The translations under genes and the position numbers were made by a program. A stretch of DNA of 64,000 bases, taken from positions 53,095,636 to 53,159,635 of the forward strand of contig NC_081414.1 in the NCBI RefSeq assembly GCF_030272615.1, written 5' to 3'. Of this stretch, positions 1-11,900 are shown in pieces. Under the pieces are notes generated by a model, which was not told where the DNA came from, did not search any database, and saw only the letters and a list, made by a program, of their open reading frames with translations. The first letter of the stretch is position 1. The number at the start of each line of letters is the position of its first letter. Origin of the DNA: Cryptomeria japonica. Lineage: Eukaryota; Streptophyta; Pinopsida; Cupressales; Cupressaceae.

Positions 1-1564
1 CTCAGAAGGCAACCGATCATTAACACATAAATATTTAATGACCTCCTGTTCTACCTCCTCTTTCTCACTATCATTAAAGTCATCAAAATGTTCTTTTAAG
101 TCATCAAGCAATTTCCTCCTAATATTCCTTTATTGTCCTTTGACAGTGTGTCATTGGTTTATAAGAGGTAATATCTATATTTACCAGTGAAAAAGTTGCT
201 GGTGCATTACCGATAGACTTTGGCTTTTTGCTTGATTGCCTTGTCTTCTTTATTTGAATCTCCGGTTCAGTGTCTTCTGACTCCGATGAGTGAGTCCTGG
301 ATTTCTGCTTCCTCTCAAATACTTTTGCTGGAATAATATCAGGTTTCTTTTTGGCTGGTGACCGCTTGGTCACTTTTAGACTGATAGATGTAACCGGTGC
401 AGATACCGATGGCACTGCTTTGCTCTTTTTCTGCTTCGGTTCCTCAATTGGTGTGACCCTCTCCAAGTAGGTACTGGTTCTTTTCTTCTTTGCATCCAGT
501 GGTGAGGCAAGTAGGGTAGAGGCATACTCAATCAATAAGTCATTCACCACTTCATACCCCATAGGGCCAAATACTTCCTTTCTAAGTTCCACAACTTCCA
601 TTATGCAGTCATATGTCCTTATTGTGAAGCAGATGTCATCTTCATACTTCTTCACAATATCACCAGATATCCTTATCCTCTGGTTCATCTTTTGTTTGAA
701 TTTATCAAAATACTTACCTAGAACCTCAGGATATGCAGTTCCCACTACTTGTAGACTCTCCTTAATCTATCTGGATATCGGTAGGTCAGTAGACCATTGA
801 ACATCACCTACTCCAGGGAAATAACCTTGAAAATAGAAGAATAGGCTGACTAGAAGTTGGCCAAACTTGAACCTCAGTGATTTGTCCTATTTGATGGATT
901 TCAGATTCACCAACAACTGCTTTTGTAAACAGGTACATAGGTCAAATTTAGTATCTTCCTTGATCATCCTGTAAGCAGCATTCACCGCAGCAGCAGGGAC
1001 AAAATTCATTCTGCTGGCATAAAATATCCTGTAACCAATCACCATGCAAGTATATTTTACTAGATCATCTTTAATGGTGTTGACGGTCATTGCCCATTGG
1101 TCACTCACAAAATTGGTGAGCTCTATCAATTTAGTTTTGGTGACCTTCTGTAGAGATGGTACTTCTCCAATATTGCAGAATCCGGTGATGACATGAATTG
1201 CTTTCGGTGTGATGTCATGGGTCTGCTTGAGCTACATCTTGTCACCATGCACTCTGCTGAGGATAATGTAAATATGTTCTTCTGTAAATTCTTCCAAAAA
1301 GTATACTGCATTGTGTAGTTTCACCTTCTCGAGGATGCTATACTCTGGTTTGATCTTCTTATCATCTCCACAGAACAAACTTAGTTGGGAGTGAATCACT
1401 AGGGATCCTAGGTCTTCCAATTTACAGTCTATATACCCTGAAATATCTTCCTCCATAATAACTCTGACAGGAATTTGAGATAGGGCATTGTATCTCATTT
1501 TCTTTTGAAGAAACTCAGGTGTATCTTCAGGTGCACTAGAACTAGAATGTGATGCAGAAGCCAT
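1..1564 (-). pseudogene. PE-A ORF2: conserved unrecognised domain, open at window edge
   Basis: A single minus-strand frame running from an ATG at 1564-1562 past the window edge, with internal stops at 1232-1234, 887-889, 767-769 and 119-121; all four are TAG. Coding continues after 119 with an acidic stretch. It shares landmarks with PE-B and PE-C ORF2: LSRVHG, an ITxxAxxxxTG block, a D(Q/K)(W/R)AMT-like block, MVIGYRIFYASRMNFVPAAA, KFGQLLVSLFFYF, and KYEDDICF followed by PMGYE. A Lys/Ser-rich tail follows. I do not recognise the family. Protein function is unknown. An in-frame ATG lies 13 codons upstream at 1603, so the start is uncertain. Confidence 0.75.
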
Positions 1565-1996
1565 AACCAAATGATAAGAATTTTTTTTGGAAAATATCTT
1601 CACAATCTGAAATTTAGGTTTTCCAATATCGCGCAGAGTACACCACTTCGGTTTCTAGTTCACCGCTTAGTGTTCTTCACTGATTGCTTGAAGATGATTG
1701 CAAGATTTCGCACATGATTTCTCCAAATGCCAAACAAATTTCTCTAGTTGCTCTTCTCTTGAAGATTCTTCTTTCGAAAACAGATAAGTGAAAATGACAA
1801 CGAAAACCCTTTTAAACAAACTCTCATCGACCATAATAAATGCATCATTGCTAGGGCACAAAGCCTAATTTTTCCTTTTACCGCTTCAAATCTTCTACCG
1901 ACTGACAAGTAACATATACCATTAAAGGTATTTACCGATATAAACTGGGGGTTCAAAATATTTCACCGATATGTTCCCCCTAAGCTTTTTTGAAGC

Positions 1997-3281
1997 TTAG
2001 TTTGCTAGTTCAGAGACTTCCAGACTAGGTGCAGAAGCAAATTCATCCTGTGACTCTTCTTCTAATTTCTTTTTCCAAGTTTTATTTATTTCCACCTGAA
2101 CAGTTTCAACATCAATCTTCCCTTCTAGAGTGATTGATATATCACCCAATAGGTTCTTTCTCAATCTACAAGTTCTGGCAGTGTGTCCCGGTTTGTTGCA
2201 ATGATAGCATACCATTCTAGGTGTTCTCCATGGTCCATTATTCATACTTCCATTCTTCCTTCTGCATGTTGTAGCAGTGTGACTACTACCACGATGGATC
2301 AAACAAGTTGCTTTCCAACTAGTTTATGCTTGATAACCGACTGATCGATGGTCATAGGTATTGTACTGATTGGGATTTCGATTCATAGGAAGTTCCAGAA
2401 TAATTCCTTGAGTCCTTGGAGGATATCTCCCAATGTTGTGCAAAACCGACTTGCATTCAAATGCTCTATGCCCAAACTTGTTGCATGCATAACAATTTCC
2501 ATTGAATCTATTGGATCTAGGCACATTGTTTTGAAAATAAGGAAAATTGTTGCAGGTCTTGCTTCTACACACATTGGCAGTATGTCCTTCTTTGAGACAA
2601 TTAAAGAAAATAGGTTTAAATTTTTGCTTACCTTTATCCTTGGATGTCGGTTTCTTCTTTGATGCTCCAGCTTTTGTTCCAGAGGTCTCACCTTCCTCAT
2701 ACCCAGAGAAAACAAGTCCAGTGGTATTCTTTACTGGCTTTGCCGATTCTAGCTTTTGCTCTAGCTTAGCAGTACTCTGATTGAATTTGGCAAGTATTTC
2801 CTGACTCAGTAAGTTCCTTAGAAATATCAGCATTGGATTCCATCAAGGTTGTATTCTCAGAAATAGCCATGTTTAGTTCACCTTGCACTTCTTCTTTTTC
2901 CACTTTACTCTCCTGGAGATGAGCGGTAAGGGTACTGATTTCTTGCTTTAGCTTGGAGATCTCATGATCTTTGTCTTTTACCAAATTTTCATCTTTCCTT
3001 CTATTCTCAAGCTCTTGACACATTCTGATAGTCAGTCCTTACAACTCTCTTCTCAAGTTGGCTTTAGATTCATTTAGTTTTTCAACTTCTTCAACAAGGG
3101 CATCCATGTTTGCTTCATCAAAAGAGCTATTTTCAGTGAGTTCCATCATTTTCTCAGCATGCTCTCTTCTATTGGCTAGAGAGGCTTTATACTTGAATTT
3201 GAGTTCATCATAGGCTCTCTCAGTTTGAGTGAGATGACAAGTAAGTTCCCTCACACTGTATTCCCCCATATCTCCTTCCAA
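1997..3281 (-). pseudogene. PE-A ORF1: coiled coil plus CCHC zinc knuckles (gag-like)
   Basis: A gag-like protein broken by stops and one frame change near 2800. The N-terminal part (3281-2766) is rich in Glu, Lys, Leu and Asn and reads as a long coiled coil. The C-terminal part (2833-1997, a different frame) has zinc knuckles: one that lost its first Cys (FNCLKEGHTANVC), an intact CYACNKFGHRAFEC, a degraded one near 2300, and an intact CYHCNKPGHTARTC. Between them lies a Lys/Ser-rich linker. By analogy with retroelement Gag, the knuckles should bind RNA and the coiled coil should drive assembly; this is inference. PE-B and PE-C ORF1 have the same order of parts. Confidence 0.7.
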
Positions 3282-3305
3282 GTGGTTAGACTTATAGAAA
3301 GGTTG

Positions 3306-3317
3306 GATCTGATACCA
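3306..3317 (-). other. Primer binding site of PE-A
   Basis: Minus-strand TGGTATCAGATC, two bases inside the LTR end. It matches the TGGTATCAGAGC start of the initiator-methionine tRNA primer site used by many plant Copia elements, with one mismatch. Confidence 0.75.
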
Positions 3318-3319
3318 AT

Positions 3320-4461
3320 TGATGAATACTAAGAGGGAGGGTGAATTAGTATACCAAAAAATACTGTAATCAATCTTTTAAACAATCTAGCAGATAACCA
3401 GTGCAACTTATTCACTAATAAACTGATTAAGATAAGTGAAAACCAAATAGTAAACAAAGCACTCACCCACAAAAGCAGAATCACCATAACACAAGATATT
3501 TGATGTGGAAACCCAAATGGGAAAACCCACAATGAGCAGAAACTCACAAGTAACTATCTGTAGAATAGTAACCAGACCGGTTAAGGTCATACAATGCTCT
3601 TCACCAGAACATATCCTGTTAGGAATCTAGATCTCTGTTAGAAGATAATTCTTGTTAAAGACTACCTTGTTAAAGGATTTAAGATCCATAGTTGTGAACC
3701 ACCTTGTTAGAGGATTTACAAAGGCTTTGCTGGGCCTACCCGATTAAGGGTTTCAGACTTGTCAATGATATTAGTAATCAACAAGTGAATGATCTAGATG
3801 CTAGCACAATATGCTTAATTAGATCCTTGACAACTCATTGTTAATACATTTTAGCATTACTTCAGTCTTCAATATATCTCTTCACACAAACCTAATCTTC
3901 TCTTCACTGATCGCGCATAATAACCTTTTTTTCTCTATCTCATCCATGCAAACCCTAGACATGATGTCCTTATAAAGGAATTTGATTTCATGTCGGTCCA
4001 ATAGAATTAGACTACAAGTTCCTAGGTGTAGTGCATCTAGACACTTTTGGTAACGTGACACAAACACACCGCCAAAGTGTCAGTGGATGATAACTCATTA
4101 CACATTATAGTAATACCGGTTGGTAACTCATCACATATATATACCGGTTAATACAATATACTGATTACCTGTTGTCAAAAATGAAGACTGGAAGATCATA
4201 GTGTTCCGATCAAAAGTTAACTACTGCTTGGGTCCTTCATACTGCTTGAGATCCTCGAACCGCTTGGGGTCTTCATACTGCTTGGGATCTTCAGTCAATC
4301 TGTGACCAGTAAACCATCTTCTGCAAAATACCGATAGTCTAAAGACTATTCATTTAGTAATACACAATACCGGTTGGAACAATTACCGGTTGAGCATAAC
4401 TCATACATCAAGAAAGTGTGTGTCCATAAATGACAATCAAAACATCATCAAAATGCCAACA
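3320..4461 (-). repeat. 5' LTR of PE-A
   Basis: On the minus strand it starts TGTTGGCATTTTGATG and ends in a C-rich stretch followed by CTCTTAGTATTCATCA, directly before the primer site. The C-rich run followed by CTYTTAGT or CTCTCAGT near the end is shared with the LTRs of PE-B, PE-C, PE-D and Copia-1. The second LTR is not in the window. Confidence 0.8.
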
Positions 4462-4881
4462 AAGAGTACCTTAGAAATGGAAGGATAGGACTAAGAGGTG
4501 AAAGGATAAATGGTCGAATAAGATTAAAGGGTAGGTATGGAAAAGGATTAAATATAAGAGAGGTGGTTCAAGGCAAATTAAGAGATGAATGACAAGTGTC
4601 ATGGAGGGAAAAAGCTAATGACTTAATTAAATAAATAAAGATCTATTTAATTAATAGAAGAAGTGGGGCCAATTAAATAAAAAAAATATTTATTTAATTT
4701 AGAGAAAGACTAATTTTTATAAAGAAAACTATTTATTTAAATGAGGAGAGGTTAGAAGAGGATTGAAGAATTAATTAAATAAATAAAAATCTATTTGATT
4801 AATAGAAAGCTTAGGATAAAATAATTAACTAAATAAAATATTTATTTAATTAGGTTAGGACAATTTTAGGTGTCTACATTC
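4462..4881 (-). repeat. 3' LTR remnant of Tat-1
   Basis: On the minus strand the remnant starts TGTAGACACCTAAAATTGTC at 4881, close to the TGTATACACCTAAAAATGG start of the Tat-2 LTRs. It continues with the same AT-rich TTAATTAAATAAAT segments and a GTGACAAGTGTCATGG-like patch also seen in the Tat-2 LTR. PE-A cuts it at 4461. Confidence 0.65.
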
Positions 4882-5195
4882 TGCCCCTCTTTGAGACAAT
4901 GCATCTTGTCATGTGGGCTCAAAGAAGATAAGATTAAGTGATACAATATTTGCTTTAGGTAAGGAAGATGTCATGCCCCCTCAAGAGATTGGGAGAATTA
5001 TTTTTTTCAAAAAATTGCAGAATCTCTCGATAAGAAAGATAGACTAGAAAGGATAAGGATAAGACATCAATTTCAAACACATGAAAAATGGACTCAAAAA
5101 GGATCAATGAGAAGAAAAAAGGCACCAGGAGGCGAGCACAATCAATTAGGATTTCACAACATATATATAGTGGCCACAGGGAGAAACATGCTCAT
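4882..5195 (-). other. Start of Tat-1 3' non-coding region
   Basis: Follows the LTR end with a C-rich patch and CTCTTTGAGACAATGC, comparable to CTCTTTGAAGCGAGGTG just inside the matching Tat-2 LTR (23276 onward). No reading frame of note. Confidence 0.5.
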
Positions 5196-5556
5196 TATTG
5201 GTTGTTCAGTGGGTCAACGCCTCCTGTGGATTCATGATATGGCTTTCTCCCACCTCTAGTGGATCCTTAACTCTGGCTGCACGCCCGTTCACTGATAGTT
5301 TGAGATTTTTGTGTAACGGCAACGGTGATTCCAACAAATGGTATCCAAGTGCCAGGTCACAGGTTCGAATCCCTGGAGTTGCCCCTAGAATCCTCAGTAG
5401 TCTCTGAGGGGGGGATTATTGGTCATTCAGCAGGTCAACGCCTCCTATGGATTCATGACATGGCTTTCTCCCATTCCGATGGATCCTTAACTCTGGCTGC
5501 ACACCCGTTCACTTATAGTTTGAGCTTTTGGTGTAATGAAAACGATGATTCCAACA
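5196..5556 (+). mobile_element. Miniature LTR retroelement (TRIM-like), 361 bp
   Basis: Two direct repeats of 141 and 140 bp (5196-5336 and 5417-5556) both start TATTGGT and end GATTCCAACA. Between them are only 80 bases, which begin AATGGTATCC (primer-site-like) and end in CTGAGGGGGGGATTA (a polypurine tract directly before the second repeat). Flanks CTCAT (5191-5195) and CTTAT (5557-5561) differ at one base and look like an aged target duplication. The internal segment also contains GGTTCGAATCCCTGG, so similarity to antisense initiator tRNA may extend beyond a normal primer site. No coding capacity. Confidence 0.75.
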
Positions 5557-6149
5557 CTTATTTGCATCAATAGCATTTGAGAAATCATAGCGTAGAGAAT
5601 CCAGAGAGATTAGGAGAGCAGACAACAGTTAGAGAGCCATGACATTCATATCACACCAGTTTGATCGAGTCTGATGCTTCAAGTGGCTTGCAGACATGGG
5701 TGAGCTAATATGTACCTCAAACTTGCTTGTTGATTTTGCATTTATTGCACATTTATTAGGCTAGATTGTAGGTTGAAGCAAAAACATAGTAGGATAGATA
5801 TAGGGTTTGAATGCATGTAGGTAGGCTATGAGTGCATATGCAATGGGATGGCACATATATGTTAGGTAAATATACGTATAGATTTGTAATAGTGTATGTG
5901 TCGTTAGAATCTACGTATAGACATTAGGTCATGTAGATGTTACGAAGCCACATCTGCATCAAACTATGGTGTGTATGTGCATGAAAATATGTATGTGTTA
6001 GATAAAACTATGTATAGGTGGTATAACTGTGTATGTGTGTCAAAACTTGTATATGTCAAGAAAAAGTGTGTATATGCAATCTTTGCACGTATAGAAAGTC
6101 CATAAGGTATATATGTCAGGCATGCATAAATTTATGCAAAAATCAATAG
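5557..6149. other. Non-coding stretch, Tat-1 3' region
   Basis: No gene seen. From about 5840 to 6110 it is rich in short GTATATGT/TACGTATAG words, a weak, diverged simple-repeat texture. Confidence 0.4.
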
Positions 6150-6600
6150 TAATGTGATAAAAATATGTTGCAGATTGGATAAACTATCAAGATGATAAAC
6201 TCAGACAAGTGCCCCAATAAAGATAGGGTTAACGTAGGAATTAGTGACAATGTGATAAACATGTGCAGCCAATTGGATAAATTATTAAGATGACAAACTC
6301 AGATAGGTGCCCCTAGTAAGGATAGTATTAAGTGCAATGTGATAAACATATACACTTAAATCAATAGCGTCATGTGATAAACATAAGCACTATTAAGATA
6401 AATTTTGATAAACAACAACATGTGATAGATATAAATACTACCAGGATAAACTCGACGACACAATGCCATTTGATAAACATAAGCACCGTAAACATAGGAT
6501 AGACAAGAAACACCATGTGATAAACATAAGCTCTACTAGAATAAGATAGGATAAGAAACGCCATGTGATAAACATAAGTACTACTAGGATTGATAGAGCT
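6150..6600. repeat. Degenerate tandem repeat built on TGTGATAAACATAAGC
   Basis: At least seven diverged copies of a unit containing (C/A)ATGTGATAAACATAAGCACTACTAGGATA. Clear ones lie near 6240, 6330, 6370, 6465, 6515 and 6560, spaced about 40-90 bases. The three rightmost also share AAGAAACRCCATGTGATAAACATAAG. It lies in the Tat-1 3' non-coding region. Confidence 0.65.
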
Positions 6601-6942
6601 GATGCAATTTGCTTGGTATGATTGCAGGACTACCTGGCTCCATTAGAGTCTCGGTAGAAATACCCTATTACATAGAGACTACGGCCAAAGCTAAGCGACG
6701 ATGAGCATAGATCAATAGAGGACATGGGATTATGACACATCAATTTCATGCCTAATATCTAGGCAAACATGGGCTTACTGATTGCATTAGAAGAGAAATG
6801 GCACTCGGAGACTTGCACATTCCATCTGCCAACTAGAGGAGATGAGGGAGAGGAGGATCTAGGAGGATAGTGAGGGGGAGCGGTTCAGGTGAGTCTGATG
6901 GAGGTAAATAGGGAGGGGATGGAGATCGAGTGGCAATCCATC
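6601..6942. other. Purine-rich non-coding stretch before Copia-1
   Basis: No gene. 6830-6930 is strongly purine-rich (runs of GAGGAGATGAGGGAG type). It continues on the far side of Copia-1 (13788-13930), which is also purine-rich. Confidence 0.4.
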
Positions 6943-6947
6943 GAGAC

Positions 6948-8059
6948 TGTTGGTATTATGGATGTGTTGCATTAGTTTTGTCATTGATGTCAACACTTAT
7001 CCTTCTAGAGATCTTTGGTTATGTTGAACAGGCACATTGTGTTCACTGGCAAGTTCAGTGACTTATGCATAGTCACCGGTATATTTTACACTGGAAGGTT
7101 ATATTGTTCACTGGTAGGTTATATTGTTCACCGACACTGAGGATGAATTGTTATCATCTAGAGATCACTTGGTTATGTCGAAGACATGGTTTGGATACTT
7201 GGTTTTGGTGTTTTGGTTATTGGTCTAATCGGGTTGACATATTTGTTGTTACCAGCAAATTGGTCTAGGTTATGGACCGATATGCATTATCTATTCTAGA
7301 TCAGCACGACGCGTTATGGAGATGATTTATTGATTGGATATTGTTGTAAATGTATTGAGCCGACATGATGCATCACATCTTGACTTATTTGTAATTGATT
7401 TAATTGTAATATTCTTAGTAAGCTGACCTACACATTTGGTCTTAGGTGTTGGTATATATGTAAGATCTCATTTGTGAGATGGACGATATGAATAATGGAC
7501 ATGTGATGGTATATGGTATGTAAGGTTATAACATGGTATGTGCGAATATTGAAGAGAATATGAGTAGACCATAGAGAAGTTTCAAGGAAGGTTTGAAGGT
7601 GGTTATCAGAGCTTAACTGATATTGAATCCAGCATTGGAGATTCTACTTTGAGCAGTACATTATCATTGGATTTAACCATCCAATTGTAGTCAATGTGAC
7701 TCCTATTTTGTGATTGAGCAGTGAGCTCTAGGCGGTTGGCGTTTCTGCATGTGCAGACCCCATTTGTATACATATACTATCTGCAATAGTATCATATGAT
7801 TGTGGGTAAGGTTTCCCACCATGGTTTTTCCCCTTACAAGGTTTCCACGTACAAATCTCTATGTTATGTGTTGTGTATGTTGTTTCTCTTCCTGTTTCAT
7901 GCATTAAGTTTCACCGATATTAATATTAACTGATAATCTATTAACTGACATTAAGTTTGGTTTACAGGTATTATGTATCAAGTTTGATTAAGTTATATTT
8001 GGGTTTAAATTAATAGACAACTGATTCACCCCCCCTTAGTTTCCTCCCGAGTTCTAACA
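6948..8059 (+). repeat. 5' LTR of Copia-1
   Basis: Starts TGTTGGTATTATGGATG and ends GAGTTCTAACA. It carries a weak TATA-like GGTATATATGTAAG at 7451-7464. The last ~450 bases (about 7610-8059) resemble the U5 part of the PE-B LTRs, including the shared string GAGCAGTGAGCTCTAGG. Confidence 0.95.
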
Positions 8060-8061
8060 AT

Positions 8062-8074
8062 TGGTATCAGAGCC
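8062..8074 (+). other. Primer binding site of Copia-1
   Basis: TGGTATCAGAGCC two bases after the LTR end, the usual initiator-tRNA-Met complement of plant Copia elements. Confidence 0.9.
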
Positions 8075-8116
8075 AAGACCTCTTTTTGCAGAAGTCTAAC
8101 AACTTGAGGAGATTCT

Positions 8117-8880
8117 ATGGCAACAAACTTTTTCAGGAAGGACAGTCTGAAACTTGATGGAACTAACTATGGTATATGGAATATCAGAATGGAGACACAT
8201 TTGAATTGCATTGGAAGAGACATATGGGATGTTACAAAGAATGCCTATGTTGGTCCTACATCGAATCAACATAATCCACCAACATTGGGTAAAGATCAAG
8301 AGAATGAATGCAAAGCAAGAGAAGCACTTTTGAGCGCATTGTCAGATCAACAAATCATGGGATTATCATACTGATCTACTGCTAAAGCTATGTGGGATAA
8401 ATTGGAGACATTGAATGAAAAAGATACCACTATCAAAATTGCAAAACTAGAATGCTTCCGGGTTAGGTATGAAAATATGAAAATGGAAGAAGATGAAAGA
8501 ATTTTTGCTTTTAGGAAAGGGTTAATGAAATTGTTTTGGGAATACAATGTTGTGGAGGATCCTTAAGTGAAGATGAAATTGTTTCTAAAGTTTTAAGATC
8601 TTTGCCACTGACATACAAAATGAAAGTAACTGCTATTAATGAGTTGAGAACAATGCATAACACATCAGTATCTAGAGATACCTTGGTTGGAAAACTTTCA
8701 GCATTTGAGCTTGAGGAATTTGGTCCTATTGCTACAATTAAGACAAATTTAGCCTTCAAAGCATCATCATCTTGAGAATCATCATCATCATCTGAAAAAT
8801 CTGATTGGAAAGCACTTTATGTAAAAGAACTTGAAGATATCAGGAGGGAAAATGAAGCACTTGAAGCACTATTTGGAAGA
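8117..8880 (+). pseudogene. Copia-1 gag, N-terminal part (UBN2-like)
   Basis: Starts at the first ATG after the primer site. It encodes a Copia Gag start (KLDGTNYGIWNIRMETHL, then a W-D and AKAMWDKLETL pattern typical of the UBN2 family). A TGA stops it at 8372. The frame continues to about 8565, then switches near 8536 to another frame (LSEDEIVSKVLRSLPLTYKM, the conserved region before the Ser-rich linker). A second switch comes at the 22-bp triplication (8860-8923). Gag would form the particle shell and package RNA. It is dead through one stop and two frame changes. Confidence 0.85.
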
Positions 8881-8923
8881 ACTTGAAGCACTATTTGGAA
8901 GAACTTGAAGCACTATTTGCAAG
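8860..8923 (+). repeat. 22-bp tandem triplication in Copia-1 gag
   Basis: CTTGAAGCACTATTTGGAAG plus AA is repeated at 8860, 8882 and 8904 (last copy with one change and incomplete). Twenty-two is not a multiple of three, so each added copy shifts the reading frame, which explains the frame change just before the zinc knuckle. Confidence 0.9.
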
Positions 8924-11900
8924 GAAAATGCCTAAAGGTCCTATTGGAAGTAAGTATGAAGGTAAAGCATCATTTAAATGTTTTAAGTGCAATAAAGTTG
9001 GTCATATGGCGTCTAGATGTCCTGATAGACATGCAAGATTGAGAGAGGAAGCTAAAACAACATATAAGCCTAACCCTGAATATCAAAGATACAAATTTAA
9101 GAAGAACATAGATAAATCATGTTACTATGCTGATGAAGGAGTTACTGATGATTCTGATAAGGAACTGACAGACAATGAATGGGCTTTTGTTGCAATAAAA
9201 TAAGATCAATCGACACCTACTATTCTACCGGTAGACTAGGCCCTCGTAGCTAAAATTGAAGAAAAGGATGAATGGATTATAAATTCTGGATGTTCACATC
9301 ATATGACTGGTGATAAAAGTAAATTCTTATCTTTTTAGGAATATAGTGGAGGTCAAGTAAGATTTGGTGATGATAAAGATTGTTTGATCAAAGGAAAAGG
9401 CACTATATCTTTTGATGGTAAGCACAATACTGACAACATTTATTATGTTGAAGGTTTAAAACATAATCTTTTGAGTGTTGGTCAATTAGTTGAAAAAGGA
9501 TTTCAATTACAATTGAAGAATGGTAAATGCAAAATCATGAATATAACTGGTTTGGAGATTGCAACTGGTAATTAGACTACATGTAATATCTTTCAATTGA
9601 ATAACAGTGAAAAGACATGCTTGATTGCACATATTGATGAAAGTTGGTTATGGCATAAGAGACTTTGTCATGAGAATTTTGATTGCATTGTAAAGATCAT
9701 TTCAACTAAGGCAATAAGGGATTTACCTAAGATTGTGAAACCTCATAATCCAGTATGTAAGGAATGTCAAATGGGAAAACAAGTTAGAACAACTTTTAAG
9801 AATATTTTTGAGAAATCCGATAATGTTATTGATTTAATTCATACTGACTTGTGTGGTCCGGCAAGAACAAGAAGTCTACAGGGAGATAGATACTTTATGA
9901 TAATTATTGATGATTATTCTAGAATGTGTTGGGTTACTTTTCTTAGGGAGAAATCATAAGCTTTTGGAAAATTCAAGTTATTCAAGGCAATGGTAGAGAA
10001 TGAAACCGGTAAGAAAATCAAATATTTGAGATCAGATCAAGGAGGTGAATTTACATCTAATGAGTTTAATAAATTCTGTGAAGTGAATGGAATCAGAAGA
10101 CAACTATTGGCACCTTGAACACCTCAACAAAATGGAATTGTGGAAAGGAAAACCATAACTATTCTGGATGCAGCTAGAAGCATGATATTGGAAGCAAATC
10201 TACCTCATGTGTACTGGAGAGAAGCAGTGAATACAACAGTTTACACTTTCAATAGAGTTCACATCAAAGGTGAAACCGGTAAGACCCCTTATGAACTATG
10301 GTTTGGTAATACTCCTACTCTTAAATACTTCAGAATATTTGGAAGCAAATGTAATATTAGGAGAGATGAGTATGTTGGTAAATTTGATCCTAGAAGTGAT
10401 GAAGGAATATTTCTTGGTTATTCATCTAAGAGAAAGGAATATAGATCTTTTAATAAAATACTGCAGAAAATCATTGAGAGTGCTAATGTGAAGGTAGATG
10501 AACACTTTAGAGGAAATTCAAGGTCTATAAATTCTGAACTGACAGTTGAGATGATCATAAATGAGCCTATACAGAGTGCACCGGTATATAATGTGGATCC
10601 AGTCACACCGACATCATCAGATAATTTCATAGTGACTAAAGAACAACAACAAGTGAACACACCTAGGTATGTAAGACTGAATCACTCTGAAAATCAGATA
10701 ATTGGGAATAAGTATCAAGGTGTTATGACAAGAGGAAGACTAGCAAATGAAGAGGTATGTTTAATTTCTCAAATTGAACTGACATCTGTTATTGAGGCAT
10801 GTGAAGATAAACATTGGATTAAAGCAATGGAAGATGAATTAGAACAAATTGAAAAGAATAATACATGGACATTAGCTCCCCGACCTAAAGACAAAAATGT
10901 AATTGGAACTAAATGGGTATTTAGAAATAAACTTAATGAAGATGGTAAGGTAATCAGAAACAAAGCAAGATTAGTGTGTAAAGGATATTCACAGAAAGAA
11001 GGAATTGATTACAATGAAACCTTTGCACCGGTAGCTAGAATTGAGGCAGTCAGGTTATTTCTTGCATTTGCAACACATAAGAACTATAAAGTATATCAAA
11101 TGGATGTAAAATGTGCATTTTTGAATGGTGATATTGAAGAGGAAGTTTACATTGAACAACCTGATGGATTTTCATTGACAAATAATGAAGATATGGTTTG
11201 CATATTAAGGAAAGCTTTGTATGGATTGAAGCAAGCTCCTAGAGCTTGGTATGCTAGATTGGACAAATATCTTTTGAAGCTTGGTTACACTAAAGGTAAT
11301 GCTGACAACAACTTATATTTCAAAGTCACTAATGATGACATCTTGGTTATTGAATTTTTTGTTGATGATATCATTTTTGGAGGAGAAGATGGATTGTGTA
11401 AAGACTTTGCTAATAATATGCAGGAATAATTTGAAATGTCTATGATTGGGTAGATAAAATTCTTTATAGGATTGCAGATTTCATAGACTGAAAAATGTAT
11501 ATTCATAGGTCAAACAAAATACTTGAAGGAACTACTAAAGAAATTTGGTATGGAAAACTCTAAACCGGTAAGTACTCCTATGACTACAACTGATAAATTG
11601 ACATTGAAGGATGATTCAGCTCCAGTTAATCCGACAAGATATAAATCTATGATTAGAGGTCTAATTTATTTGACACAAACAAGACTTGATATAATGAATG
11701 CAGTATGTATTGTTTCAAGATTTTAGAGTAATCCTAAAGAAAATCATGAATTAGCAGTAAAAAGGATTTTCCGGTATCTACAAGGCACAACAAATCTTGG
11801 TTTATGGTATCCTAAAGATGAAAATTTTGATTTATGTGCATACATCGATGAAAATTGGGCAACAAATGTAGATGACAGAAAGAGCACCACTGGCGGAGCA

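Larger units (their letters stand above)
1..4461 (-). mobile_element. PE-A: pol-less LTR retroelement, 5' part (3' end outside window)
   Basis: Reading on the minus strand, a 1142-bp LTR (4461 to 3320) is followed by an iMet-like primer binding site, a coiled-coil plus zinc-knuckle frame (3281-1997) and a second frame (1564 to the window edge) carrying the conserved domain shared with PE-B and PE-C. No protease, integrase or reverse transcriptase motif is visible, although the 3' part of the element is missing. The right-hand flank AAGAG (4462-4466) would be one copy of the target duplication; the other is out of the window. It sits in an older Gypsy LTR, remnants of which start at 4462. Confidence 0.8.

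Noticed and set aside
119-1564. TAG-only stops in PE ORF2 as evidence for UAG readthrough or a reassigned codon
   Set aside because: The same elements also have TAA, TGA and frameshifts elsewhere (PE-C), LTRs are old and diverged, and CHG deamination explains the bias.
5360-5385. GGTTCGAATCCCTGG looks like a tRNA B box, suggesting a tRNA gene or SINE
   Set aside because: No A box at the right distance and no cloverleaf could be drawn. The segment lies between two direct repeats with primer-site and polypurine-like ends, so a miniature LTR element explains it better.
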